From the NCBI RefSeq assembly GCF_902833905.1, contig NZ_CADFGP010000019.1:62001-126000 (forward strand): a stretch of 64,000 nt of DNA, read 5' to 3'. Shown piece by piece: positions 1 to 8,831 of this stretch. The position numbers and the translations under genes were made by a program. The notes under the pieces are model-generated. The model ran no database searches. It had not been told where the DNA came from and worked only from the letters and a program-made list of their open reading frames with translations. Source of the stretch: Paraburkholderia tuberum STM678 (GTDB taxonomy: Bacteria; Pseudomonadota; Gammaproteobacteria; Burkholderiales; Burkholderiaceae). Positions within the stretch are counted from its first letter, which is position 1. Every line of letters begins with the position of its first letter.

Positions 1-2159
1 AGCACGCCGCGCAGACCGACGCCACCGTTACGCAGGCGTTTGGTGGTTTCGATGATCTCATGCAGCGGTTGACGCCCATGCCGCACGACGAGCAGCGTCG
101 TCGCCGCGTATTTGCCGATCAGCGTCGAGTCGGTCACGGCGAGCACCGGCGGCGTGTCGATGATCACGACGTCGTATTGCGGCTTCAACACCTCGAGCAT
201 CGCTTCGAAGCGTTTGCTCATCAGCAGCTCGGCCGGGTGCGAGGGCAGCGTGCCTTTCGCGAGCACGTCGAGGTTGGGCAGCACGTCGCGCTGGATCATC
301 GCGTTGAGATCGCCGCCGCACAGCACGTCGGACAGTCCCGGCCGATGGCTGACGCCGAAATGCGAATGCACGTCGCCGCGTCGCATGTCGCCGTCGATGA
401 TCAGCACGCGCTTGTTCGCCGACGCGACCAGCGTCGCCAGATTCACCGACAAAAACGACTTGCCCGCATCGGGCCGCGAGCCGGTGATCATCACGACGTT
501 GTTGGCCGCATGATCGAGCGACAGTTGCAGCGAGGTGCGCAGATTGCGCACCCCTTCCACCGCGATATCTTCGGGCGCCTGTTGCGCCAGCACATGCTGC
601 CCGCGCTGGCGCAGCGACACCTTTTCCTGCAGGCGCAATTGCGTCTGGCTGCGCGGCACCACCGCGAATACCGGCACGCCGAGCATCCCCTCGAGTTCGT
701 CCGGGCGCTCCACGCCGCCGCGCATCGCGCGCCGCAAGAAGACCAGCAGCAAGCCGAGCGCGAGGCCGCCGCCGAGCGAGATCAGGATCACCAGCATGCG
801 CTTCGGCCACACCGGATCGTCGGGCGTTTCGGCGAAGTCCACCACGCGCACGCCGCTCACCTGCCCCGCCTGCGCGACCCGCAGTCGCTGCACGCTGTTG
901 AGCAGGTTCATGTACAGATCGGTGTTCACGTGCACGTCGCGCTGCAGACGCAGCGCGGTCTGCTCGGTGTCGGGCATCGTCGAGACGCTGTGGTTCATCG
1001 TGCCCTGCGCGCCCTGCAACGCGGCGATCTGCGCATCGAGCGCGGCGACCATCGGATGATTCGGCGTAAAACGCTGCAACAGCTCCGCGCGCTGCTGCTG
1101 CAGGTCGAGCAGCTTCGTCTTGTTGTCGACGATCTGCTGCAGCAGCAGCTTGCTTTCTTCACCGAGATCGACGGCGCCATGTGTATTGCGGAACTTGCCG
1201 TAGCGCTCTTCCGCGTCGTCGAGCGCCTTGCGCGCGTCGGGTAGTTGCTGTTCGAGATACGCGAGCGTGTGGTCGGATTCGGTCGAACGGCTCGCGAGAT
1301 CCTGCCGCACGAACTGGCGCGCCACGTTGTTGACGATCGCCGCGGTCAGCGCCGGATCGGCGCCTTCGAGACTCACGCGGATCACGCCGGAGTCCTCCGC
1401 CGTTTCCTGCACGACCATCTTCTTCGCCAGACGCTCCACCGTGCCGAGCGTCGACGCGCGCGTCAGCTCGAAACGCGAGCCGGGCGCGCCGACCAGTGTG
1501 TCGACGTGCAGCGTGACCGGGCCGACCGCGGTATCGGTTTGCACGGTCTCGCCGACGCGCCCCGACAGGATCGCGCTGCCGTGAGGATCGCGCAGCATGA
1601 AGGTGTTGCCGGCGCCCGCGACTAGCGTGAAGGTCTCGCCATACAAGTCCTTCGACGTGTCGAAGCGCGACACCGCGATGCTCTCGTTACCCCACGCGAA
1701 CCCGCGCAGGTTGACGAACGACGGCAGCCGGAACCACCAGTGCCCGTTCACGAGTCCGGCGATCCTGCTGCCGATCACCGGCAGATAACGCGGCTTCGCC
1801 GTAATGTCGAGGTGCAGCGCGCGGACCGCCTCCTCGGTGACGAGACGCGACTTCAAAAGCTCGATCTGCGCCGCGGTCGACGGCTTCGAATCGTACGCGC
1901 CGGGAAGCGGCGCCGCCGCGTCCCGGCCGTTCGCATTGACGTTGACCGCGTTCGCCGTCCTGTCCTGGACGTGAAACAGCACGTCCGAACGATAGACCGG
2001 CGGCGTGAGGAACGCGTACGCGCAACCGAGCGCGAGCGCGATCAGCGTCACGGTGAGGATCGTGCGCCAACCGCGCACGATCGTGCGCACGTAGTCCGAC
2101 AGATGCAACTGCCCCGGTTCATACACGCCGGCGTAACGGTTTTCGTAATTGATTGCCAT
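1..2159 (-). CDS. Polysaccharide biosynthesis tyrosine autokinase (BY-kinase, Wzc/BceF type), 3' end cut off by window
   Basis: Inner-membrane co-polymerase plus cytoplasmic BY-kinase that controls chain length and export of an exopolysaccharide. From the ATG at 2159, 719 codons are visible and the C terminus lies outside the window. The protein starts MAINYENRYAGVYEPG, has a first membrane segment near residues 30-50 followed by a Wzz-type periplasmic region with a coiled-coil section, a second membrane segment just before the kinase, Walker A GSRPDAGKS (about residues 560-568), Walker A' VLIIDGDMRR and Walker B VVIIDTPP (about residues 660-668). The expected tyrosine-rich tail cannot be seen. 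It lies 49 bp downstream of the export lipoprotein gene, in the usual Wza-Wzc order. The window holds a second full-length BY-kinase at 35455-37674, so this is one of two paralogues. Confidence 0.93.
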   Translation of the reverse strand, partial: MAINYENRYAGVYEPGQLHLSDYVRTIVRGWRTILTVTLIALALGCAYAFLTPPVYRSDVLFHVQDRTANAVNVNANGRDAAAPLPGAYDSKPSTAAQIELLKSRLVTEEAVRALHLDITAKPRYLPVIGSRIAGLVNGHWWFRLPSFVNLRGFAWGNESIAVSRFDTSKDLYGETFTLVAGAGNTFMLRDPHGSAILSGRVGETVQTDTAVGPVTLHVDTLVGAPGSRFELTRASTLGTVERLAKKMVVQETAEDSGVIRVSLEGADPALTAAIVNNVARQFVRQDLASRSTESDHTLAYLEQQLPDARKALDDAEERYGKFRNTHGAVDLGEESKLLLQQIVDNKTKLLDLQQQRAELLQRFTPNHPMVAALDAQIAALQGAQGTMNHSVSTMPDTEQTALRLQRDVHVNTDLYMNLLNSVQRLRVAQAGQVSGVRVVDFAETPDDPVWPKRMLVILISLGGGLALGLLLVFLRRAMRGGVERPDELEGMLGVPVFAVVPRSQTQLRLQEKVSLRQRGQHVLAQQAPEDIAVEGVRNLRTSLQLSLDHAANNVVMITGSRPDAGKSFLSVNLATLVASANKRVLIIDGDMRRGDVHSHFGVSHRPGLSDVLCGGDLNAMIQRDVLPNLDVLAKGTLPSHPAELLMSKRFEAMLEVLKPQYDVVIIDTPPVLAVTDSTLIGKYAATTLLVVRHGRQPLHEIIETTKRLRNGGVGLRGV

Positions 2160-2208
2160 GTTTTCACCCAACAAGGCCTGCCGGTTCAGATATCGCGTCA
2201 CGCAAGCG

Positions 2209-3348
2209 TCACTTCGACACGACGACTCCCGTCACCGCCGCGTTGATCGCGGGCAACAGCAGGTTCAACACACGGTTGAAGCGGACCAGACCGCCCTGAC
2301 CGACGTACACGATGTCCTTCGGCTGCAGCTCGAACTGGTTCGCAAGCAGCATCGCCACCGGCGAGGTCGCATCGAGGTGATAGATCTGCGGCGAGTCGCT
2401 GGTCGAATTGCGGATCACGAACAGCTGCTGCCCCGAAGCCGTATTCGAGTCGAAGCTGCCGCCGTCGGAGATCGCCTGCGACAGCGTCAGCGAGCCGTTG
2501 CGCAACGGCAGCACCGTGGCCGGCTTGTTGACTTCGCCCATCACGTAGACGCCGCTGTCTTCGCGCCCGTTCACGCGCACGGTATCGCCCGGCTGCAGAT
2601 AGATATCCGACGGATTGAGGCCGCGCTTGATGAGCTCGTCGATGTTCAGCCTATAGGTCTTGCCGTCGCGGATCAGATCGACCCGGCTGCGATCCGCGGT
2701 CGCGTTGAAGCCGCCGCTCAGGCCGATCGCGTTCGTCAGCGACAGCGGAATGTCGTTGATCGATTGCGTGCCCGGTGTGCGCACTTCGCCATCGATATAC
2801 ACCGTCGCGTTACGGAACGACGCGACGCGCACCGTCACCTCGGGCTTCTGATAGACCTTGCTCAGCCGCGAATACAGCTCGCGCTGGATCGTCGCGACGT
2901 CCTTGCCGGCGACATGCAGGTTGCCCGCGTACGGAAACTGGATGTCGCCGTGCTCGTCGATCAGGAAGCCCGGCATTGCATCGGAAGGGCGCGAGGTCGT
3001 CGGCGGCTGTCCCAGCGCGGCCGCGAGTTCCGGGTGATCCCACACGACGATCTGCAGCACGTCGCCGGGGCCGACCCTGTACATGGCCGGCTTGCCGAAC
3101 AGACCCGTCGTCGTCGGCGGCAACACCGAGGCAGTCTGGTCGGCATTCATCTTCTTCACCAGTTCCAGATTGATATCGGTGATCGGAATCTGCTTCTGCT
3201 GCGAGCCTTCGGTACTGAATTCGCCACCCGTCTCCTGAATCGCGGCCGGCGTGACCATCCGTTGTCCCGGTACGACCTGACATCCGGAAAGCAATGCTGC
3301 GCTTGCGAAAACCACAAGACTTCCTGTGCGAAAACCAAGTGAGCTCAT
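2209..3348 (-). CDS. Polysaccharide export outer-membrane lipoprotein (Wza/OPX family)
   Basis: Forms the outer-membrane export channel for the exopolysaccharide, working with the BY-kinase encoded just downstream. 379 aa. The chosen ATG at 3348 is preceded by GGAG and gives a classic lipoprotein signal with lipobox LLSGC (Cys near residue 22). A poly-export domain starts around YRVGPGDVLQIVVWDHPEL, and two SLBB-like segments follow (VYIDGEVRTPGTQS and VYVMGEVNKPATVLP). The C-terminal helix (LNLLLPAINAAVTGVVV) fits the amphipathic membrane-inserted helix of Wza. The length is usual for the family. The frame stays open upstream of 3348, but no better start is there. The gene sits between the phosphoglycosyltransferase and BY-kinase genes with short gaps, so they are likely one operon. 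Family assignment is firm; the exact polysaccharide is unknown. Confidence 0.94.
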   Translation of the reverse strand: MSSLGFRTGSLVVFASAALLSGCQVVPGQRMVTPAAIQETGGEFSTEGSQQKQIPITDINLELVKKMNADQTASVLPPTTTGLFGKPAMYRVGPGDVLQIVVWDHPELAAALGQPPTTSRPSDAMPGFLIDEHGDIQFPYAGNLHVAGKDVATIQRELYSRLSKVYQKPEVTVRVASFRNATVYIDGEVRTPGTQSINDIPLSLTNAIGLSGGFNATADRSRVDLIRDGKTYRLNIDELIKRGLNPSDIYLQPGDTVRVNGREDSGVYVMGEVNKPATVLPLRNGSLTLSQAISDGGSFDSNTASGQQLFVIRNSTSDSPQIYHLDATSPVAMLLANQFELQPKDIVYVGQGGLVRFNRVLNLLLPAINAAVTGVVVSK

Positions 3349-3388
3349 GATCTTTACTCCTTCGCCCCGAGGCGTTGTTATCGACTTT

Positions 3389-4774
3389 CTAGTAAGCGTT
3401 TCGATGCACCAGTCCGGCGACAATCGTCGCGCCGATGATCCGCATGTCGAGTGCGAACGACCAGTGACCCAGGTAGTACAGGTCATGTTCGACGCGACGC
3501 TCCATCTTCTCGATGCGGTCGGTTTCGCCACGGAAGCCGTTGATTTGCGCCCAGCCCGTGATTCCCGGTTTGATCCGGTAGCGATTGATATAGCCCGCGA
3601 CCACCTTCTGATAGAGGTCGTCGTGCTCGAGCGCATGGGGACGCGGTCCTACGACCGACATGTCGCCACGCAACACGTTGAAAAATTGCGGCAGCTCGTC
3701 GAGGCTCGTGCGGCGCAGAAACGCGCCCACTTTCGTCACGCGCTTGTCGTTGCGCGTCGCCTGGCTCAAGGTGCCCTTCGCTTCGGTATGCACGCGCATC
3801 GAGCGGAACTTGTAGATCGTAAACACACGGCCGTCCGCGCCCTTGCGCTTCTGTTTGAACAGCACCGGTCCGCGCGAGGACAGCTTGACCGCGATCGCAA
3901 TGCCAAGCAGCAGCGGCGCGAGGGCAATGATCGCGGCCGCGGCGAACAGCCGGTCGAAGACTTCCTTTTTCAGCATCGCGTTGGCCGACAGCGGCGAGGC
4001 GACCAGATTGATCGCCGGCACGCCGAGCAGATCGACCACGCCACTGCCTTCGAACAGCGCATGGCTGCGCACGTCCGGCATGAAGCGGATATTCACGAGG
4101 TCGTCGCGGAACTCGTCGATCAGCGCGCAGATCAGCGGCTCCTCGGACAGCGACAGCATCAGCCATAGCTCGTGCACGTCGTTGGTGCGGATGTAGTCGG
4201 CCAGCAGATCGACGCGATCGAACACTGGCACGCGCGGATTCGTCACGCCGGAGTCGTCCGGGCGCGTGTTGTAGACGGCGGTCGCGCGAAAGCCCGCGGT
4301 CGGCGCCGACTCGATGCGGCGCAGGAGCGCATCGCACTGCGAACCGCTGCCGACGATCGCCACCTGATGCAGGTTCATACCCGCGCCGCGCGCCCGCGCG
4401 AGCACCGCGTGCGCGATCACCCGATTCGCGATCAGCAGGCCACCCGTCGCCGCGGTCCAGTACGAGAACCACAGCCGCGACACGATATCGATGCGATGCA
4501 ACGAGTACATCAGCACGAGCGCGCAGGCCTGCACGATCAGCCACGCGAGCGACACCTGACCGGCGAGCCCGAGCTTCGAGCGGCCGCGCCATGATTCGTA
4601 GAGGCCGAACGCGGGGAAGATCGCGAGCGCGAACGCAGCCGAAAACATCACCAGCGCCCAGTAGAAACCCGACTGGCCGAGATAATCAAAGCGGATCCGC
4701 GACGCCACGGTCGCACCCGCCAATACCAGAGCGACATCGAAAATCCGCGCGAGCAGATCCTGAAACTTGCGCAT
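3389..4774 (-). CDS. Undecaprenyl-phosphate sugar phosphotransferase (WcaJ/BceB type)
   Basis: Initiating enzyme of a lipid-linked polysaccharide pathway: it moves a sugar-1-phosphate, probably glucose, onto undecaprenyl phosphate at the inner membrane. 461 aa. The N-terminal half carries four hydrophobic segments and a nucleotide-binding-like CoA_binding_3 region (VAIVGSGSQCDALLRRIE). A further membrane segment (AAAAIIALAPLLLGIAIAV) precedes the bacterial sugar transferase domain with KFRSMRVHTEAKG, LDELPQFFNVLRGDMSVVGP and the C-terminal GITGWAQINGFRGET block typical of the family. The start at 4774 has GAGGTAAG upstream; an in-frame ATG at 4858 is less likely because it would overlap the manC 3' end. 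Donor specificity is inferred from family similarity only. Confidence 0.92.
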   Translation of the reverse strand: MRKFQDLLARIFDVALVLAGATVASRIRFDYLGQSGFYWALVMFSAAFALAIFPAFGLYESWRGRSKLGLAGQVSLAWLIVQACALVLMYSLHRIDIVSRLWFSYWTAATGGLLIANRVIAHAVLARARGAGMNLHQVAIVGSGSQCDALLRRIESAPTAGFRATAVYNTRPDDSGVTNPRVPVFDRVDLLADYIRTNDVHELWLMLSLSEEPLICALIDEFRDDLVNIRFMPDVRSHALFEGSGVVDLLGVPAINLVASPLSANAMLKKEVFDRLFAAAAIIALAPLLLGIAIAVKLSSRGPVLFKQKRKGADGRVFTIYKFRSMRVHTEAKGTLSQATRNDKRVTKVGAFLRRTSLDELPQFFNVLRGDMSVVGPRPHALEHDDLYQKVVAGYINRYRIKPGITGWAQINGFRGETDRIEKMERRVEHDLYYLGHWSFALDMRIIGATIVAGLVHRNAY

Positions 4775-4829
4775 TTTACTTACCTCGTTCTGCCGTTCCT
4801 GTATGCAAAAAGGGGCGTGCATGGGCTGC

Positions 4830-6431
4830 CTACGGGCAGCGGCCGTAGTTGTCGTCAAACCTCACGATGTCGTCTTCGCCGAGATAGGTACCCGACTGGA
4901 TTTCGATGATTTCGAGCGGCACCCTGCCGGGGTTTTCGAGCCGGTGACGCGTGCCGAGCGGAATGTAGGTCGATTCGTTTTCGCTGAGCAGGAACTGCTC
5001 TTCGCCGCGCGTGACGAGCGCGGTGCCGCGCACGACCACCCAATGCTCAGCGCGATGATGATGGAGTTGCAGCGACAGCTTTGCGCCGGGCGTCACGACG
5101 ATGCGCTTGACCTGGAAGCGCTCGCCGCGATCGATCGAGTCGTAGAAGCCCCACGGGCGCCGCACCTTGCGATGCGCGTCGGCCTCCGGCGCGTGCTGCG
5201 CCTTGATGCGCGACACGAGCCCCTTGACGTCCTGCACATGCGAGCGATCCACCACGAGCACCGCGTCGGCGGTCTCGACCACGACGACGTTCGCGGTACC
5301 GACGCACGCGACGAGCCGCCCTTCGGAATGCGCATAGCAGGACACCGCGCCTTCGAACGCCACGCGGCCGCGCCCGGCGTTGCCGTTCGGGTCCTTCTCC
5401 ATCGCGGCCCATACCGCGTCCCATGAGCCGAGGTCGGACCAGCCGGCTTCGAGCGGGATCACGACGCCGGGGGGAATGACCGCGGCTCGACTTTGAGCTT
5501 GCATATCGTCCTGTGCCGCGCCTTGCGCTTCGACGTTGCTCGCGCTGTCGTCTTGCGCCGGCGCCGGTTCGGTCAAACGCTCCATCACCGCATAGTCGAT
5601 CGAATCGGCGGGCACGTCGAGGAACGCGTCGTGCGATGGCCGGAATACGTCGCCGTCCTGCTTGCCGCTCGCAAACGCGGTTGCGCACGGCGCATGCATG
5701 TCGGGCCGCAGCGCCGCGAGCGTATCGAGCCACACGCGCGCACGCACGATGAAGATGCCGCTATTCCACCAGTAGGTGCCGGCCGCCAGGTATTGCCTCG
5801 CGATTTCCTCGGCGGGCTTCTCGACGAAACCGTCGATCGCGTGGCCGCCAGCGGCCAATGCCGCGCCGATCCGGATATAGCCGAAGCCGGTGTCGGGACG
5901 CGTCGGCGGCACACCGAGCGTCGCAATCGCGCCCTCGCTCGCGTGGTGCGCCGCGCACGCTAGCGCGCGCTGCAGGGCAGGCACGTCCGCGATCGCGTGG
6001 TCGGCCGGCATCACGATCAGGATCGCGTCGTCGCCGGCCGCGCACGCGAGCGATGCCGCGAGCGTCAGCGCGGGCGCCGTGTCGCGGCGCGCGGGCTCGA
6101 CGATCAGACGCGCGTCGACGCCGTTTTCATGCAACTGTTCGGCGATCACGAAGCGATGCTCCTCGCCGCACACGACGATCGGCGAAGCGTCGACGCTCCA
6201 GCCCGCCGGGAAGCTCTCGAGCCGCCGCGCGGTCGCCTGCAGCAGCGAGTCGGAGCCGACCACGTCGATCAGCTGCTTCGGAAAGTTTTCGCGCGACACC
6301 GGCCAAAGCCGCGTGCCCGAGCCGCCCGCGAGAATGACCGGGACGATGTGCGCGCAGCGCGCGCCAGCAACCCCGGCGCTTGCGCCGTTCGGCTCGACGG
6401 ATCGGGCGCTCACACCTGCCTGCGTCAACAT
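4830..6431 (-). CDS. manC: Bifunctional mannose-1-phosphate guanylyltransferase / mannose-6-phosphate isomerase (type II PMI-GMP)
   Basis: Makes GDP-mannose for exopolysaccharide synthesis in the cytoplasm. 533 aa, a little longer than the usual 470-480 because of an insert rich in Ala, Gln and Asp between the two domains. The N-terminal nucleotidyltransferase domain shows GGSGTRLWPVSRENFPKQ and FVEKP; the C-terminal cupin-type isomerase domain shows RPWGFYDSIDRGERFQVKRI, HHHRAEHWVVV and GTRHRLENPG. The ATG at 6431 has AAGGA upstream; an alternative ATG at 6470 adds 13 residues without a ribosome site. It is the first gene of the minus-strand EPS operon, followed by the initiating transferase, export lipoprotein and BY-kinase. 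It corresponds in type to bceA/xanB/algA; naming it manC is by function. Confidence 0.93.
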   Translation of the reverse strand: MLTQAGVSARSVEPNGASAGVAGARCAHIVPVILAGGSGTRLWPVSRENFPKQLIDVVGSDSLLQATARRLESFPAGWSVDASPIVVCGEEHRFVIAEQLHENGVDARLIVEPARRDTAPALTLAASLACAAGDDAILIVMPADHAIADVPALQRALACAAHHASEGAIATLGVPPTRPDTGFGYIRIGAALAAGGHAIDGFVEKPAEEIARQYLAAGTYWWNSGIFIVRARVWLDTLAALRPDMHAPCATAFASGKQDGDVFRPSHDAFLDVPADSIDYAVMERLTEPAPAQDDSASNVEAQGAAQDDMQAQSRAAVIPPGVVIPLEAGWSDLGSWDAVWAAMEKDPNGNAGRGRVAFEGAVSCYAHSEGRLVACVGTANVVVVETADAVLVVDRSHVQDVKGLVSRIKAQHAPEADAHRKVRRPWGFYDSIDRGERFQVKRIVVTPGAKLSLQLHHHRAEHWVVVRGTALVTRGEEQFLLSENESTYIPLGTRHRLENPGRVPLEIIEIQSGTYLGEDDIVRFDDNYGRCP

Positions 6432-6521
6432 ATCGGGAATCCTTTTCGATCTGCAAGGTACGACGAACAACGGACCAGTCCCCGCCTGTCACGCGCGGTT
6501 ACCGGGCGGGCTCCGTCGGTG

Positions 6522-7517
6522 CTACTCGCCTGCCATGCGGCGGCTTTGAATCCTGAACTCGGTCGGCGAAATCCTCATCCGCTTGCGAAACACTTTCGCG
6601 AGCCGGTCGCCGTTGCCCATCCCGGTGCGCCGGGCGATCTTGTCGACCGGCAATTCCGATTCGGTCAACAGGCTGCACGTCACCGCGAGGCGCTCGTGCA
6701 ACAGGAAACTCGACGGCGTGATACCCATTTCCATCTTGAAGCGGCGCAGAAAGTTGCGCTCGCTCATCGCCGCGAACTGCGCGGCATCCGCAATCGAAAT
6801 CGCCTGCTGGCAGTTTTCCTGCAGCCAGCGCGCCGCCGCGCGAACCTTGTCGCCGGGACTCATGCCGCCGTCCTCGCCGAGCAGCGGCGCGAGGTTCGTG
6901 CACGAGTCGGACAGCAGCCGCTCGGCAGCCGAGCGCGCGGTCGCGTTGCCCAGATCGCGCTTGATCATCGCGAGCGCGCTGCGCATCGATTCCAGCCGGT
7001 CGTTAAGGTCGACGACGCCCTGCTCCGCCGAGCCCGCGCCATTTCTGGCCACGGCCGGCTGGCGCGGGTCGCTCCCGTCCTTGTCCTCGGGCAGGGCCGC
7101 CGCGTCGAGCACCGCGCGCCCTTCGGCGATCGGCCGGATCATCGCGGTGTTGCGACGCACGCGCCGCAGCCAACCAAGCAGACGCTCATCGCGCGCCGCC
7201 GACGCCGCGCCCTTGCCGCCCGCCACATAGAGCGCGTCGAAGCCGCCGTAATGGCGCGCGTCGAGTCCGTCGGTCCAGACGCGCAAACCCGACGACGAAG
7301 TCACCATGCCGCCGCCGGCGGACAGGAACGACACGTCGTACAGCCACGCGCCCGAACCGGAAGTGGCGAGTTCGTTGGCAGCCTGGAACACCTCGGCGAT
7401 CACGCCCGCCCCTTGCAGCGAGCAGTCGTTGAACAACAGAATCGCGACACGACGCACGCCCTTGTTCGGAGCATGCACCCAGCGCAGCATTGCAGACTCG
7501 AGACTCGCGCAGGTCAT
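6522..7517 (-). CDS. AraC-family regulator with N-terminal DJ-1/PfpI (GlxA-type) domain
   Basis: Cytoplasmic transcription factor. 331 aa. Residues 1 to about 190 resemble the class I glutamine amidotransferase-like sensor domain of GlxA/FtrA regulators (RRVAILLFNDCSLQGAGVIAEVF, ALYVAGGKGA). The last roughly 100 residues form an AraC double helix-turn-helix (ISIADAAQFAAMSERNFLRR then PVDKIARRTGMGNGDRLAKV). The ATG at 7517 has GAGAGG six bases upstream, better spaced than the in-frame ATG at 7523, which directly abuts it. It lies 90 bp upstream of manC on the same strand, so it is a plausible regulator of the EPS operon, but this is inference from position only. The catalytic Cys of true amidotransferases is not expected in this subfamily. 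Confidence 0.88.
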   Translation of the reverse strand: MTCASLESAMLRWVHAPNKGVRRVAILLFNDCSLQGAGVIAEVFQAANELATSGSGAWLYDVSFLSAGGGMVTSSSGLRVWTDGLDARHYGGFDALYVAGGKGAASAARDERLLGWLRRVRRNTAMIRPIAEGRAVLDAAALPEDKDGSDPRQPAVARNGAGSAEQGVVDLNDRLESMRSALAMIKRDLGNATARSAAERLLSDSCTNLAPLLGEDGGMSPGDKVRAAARWLQENCQQAISIADAAQFAAMSERNFLRRFKMEMGITPSSFLLHERLAVTCSLLTESELPVDKIARRTGMGNGDRLAKVFRKRMRISPTEFRIQSRRMAGE

Positions 7518-8394
7518 AGTCATCCTCTCGACAGAAAACGATCTACTACACCTTTTACGATCACGCACGATGCGAACTCCGCGCAATGCATCATAGCGAC
7601 GGCCTCCGGCGCTCTGCCGTCATGTCCGAAAGTGCAGACATATTGGCACTATGAATACGTGATCGGCCAGTGCAATTCGGCACAATACCGAAACGACCGT
7701 CTTTTCACTGGATTAATCGTCTAACCGCATATGGTTGAATATGCACTCGCAAATCTTAATGCAATTTAAAAAATGAATGCGTACGCCAGCGCACACTGCG
7801 CGGCTACTCGAAAAGCGGCGTGTCCCGCCTTATGTACCCACCGAGGCGGCATTTTAAAAGAGATTTTTTGCCGGAATGGGCTATCGATGAGTGAAACACC
7901 CCTAGCCCTACCCAGCGGGCCCGGCTGTATCGACAACTTCCCCTAACGATCCGCGCAAGCGCCGCGCAACCGACCCTTCCGCCGTCCAATGCAAGCACTC
8001 AACGCGCCAGAACAGATTATTTAATCGATTTTTATTGATGGCGGGAATATTAACGTGGCGATTAACGTTTCAAACCTGAAACACGGATATCGGACGACTT
8101 TAGCGTCCCCGCAATAGATGGGCCAATGGCGGAATAAGTCGGATGCGAGCGGGTGCATTTCCGCCAACCGATTGCGGAAATGGACTACGAGGTTTCCGCA
8201 AAGGGGGTTGGGGACAGCGAACGAAGTCCGCCATTCCTATGCAACGACTGTGACACCCGTCGAGAACGCGCCGCGTAATGGCACGACGCGACGATAGTTC
8301 GGCGTCGCCTGACAGGTTTACGGCGGGCAAGCGCACATAAAAGTGGTTCTGAACGGGTTACGATGCCCCCGACAAACGCGCTGGAACCGCACAC
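7518..8394. promoter_or_regulatory. Long AT-rich intergenic region upstream of the AraC/GlxA-type gene
   Basis: 877 bp with no convincing coding frame. Composition is much more AT-rich than its surroundings at 7730-7790 and 8010-8090. Visible small signals: an inverted pair agtgc (7631-7635) / gcact (7646-7650); a direct repeat attaacgt at 8049-8056 and 8061-8068 (12-bp period); and an inverted repeat gtttca / tgaaac at 8067-8082. These look like regulatory sites for the AraC-type gene or an EPS promoter, but no single promoter can be assigned with confidence. Confidence 0.4.
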
Positions 8395-8544
8395 ATGGAC
8401 GGCATTTCATGGATCACGCTGATACTTGCCACGATGATCGGCGGGTTCCTGTTCGCAATGATCGGCGTGGTGCTGCTCGCGCTGCTGCTCGGCAACGTAT
8501 CGGACCGGCTGTCGAGCAACGACGAGACTCGCCAGGACTCCTAG
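8395..8544 (+). CDS. Small single-pass membrane protein, 49 aa, unknown function
   Basis: An ATG at 8395 opens a 49-aa frame: a short polar N terminus, one long hydrophobic segment (about residues 7-33, ILATMIGGFLFAMIGVVLLA) and a polar acidic tail ending NDETRQDS. The shape is that of a small inner-membrane protein, and the bias to G/C at third positions supports coding. No strong ribosome binding site is visible. Its TAG stop at 8542-8544 lies inside the left CTAG flank of the mobile element at 8541-8831, so the element may have inserted at the very end of the gene without changing the product. No function can be proposed. Confidence 0.55.
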   Translation: MDGISWITLILATMIGGFLFAMIGVVLLALLLGNVSDRLSSNDETRQDS

Positions 8545-8831
8545 GGCCTGTTCACGCTAATAACGGGCTTGCGAACGTGCCTTTCCGCGCGTAGTGCAAG
8601 GAGAGAGGAGCGCCGTTTGGCCGAGCCAAACAAGCGACGACCGACGCCGCAATACGGGCGGAAAGGCATGTTCCCCTGTTTTAAAAAACCTTCAAGGGGC
8701 TGGCCGCCAGAAGGGCCGATCGCCGCGTCATGCTCCTTGCGAATACATCGAGTATTCGTTGCGTCGCAATCCTTGCGCTCGGCCCTTCTGGCGGCCAGCG
8801 CAAGCCCGTTATTAGCGTGAACAGGCCCTAG
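8541..8831. mobile_element. MITE-like element: 33-bp perfect terminal inverted repeats, CTAG flanks, nested palindromes
   Basis: The 33 bases at 8541-8573 recur as an exact reverse complement at 8799-8831; each outer end is CTAG, giving a 283-bp core (8545-8827) between two CTAG copies. Removing the core and one CTAG restores a junction where the stop codons of the two convergent genes touch, as expected for insertion with a 4-bp target duplication. Nested inside are more perfect arms: 8578-8588 with 8658-8668 (11 bp), 8615-8621 with 8625-8631, and 8700-8717 with 8781-8798 (18 bp), the last capped by cgaatac/gtattcg at 8740-8758. No transposase is encoded, so it would be non-autonomous. Some IS5-type elements target CTAG, but assignment to that family is a guess. 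Confidence 0.75.

Noticed and set aside
8545..8827. Small gene inside the palindromic element (plus-strand frames of about 70-80 codons)
   Set aside because: Frames cross the inverted-repeat arms, lack ribosome sites and are products of the repeat structure.
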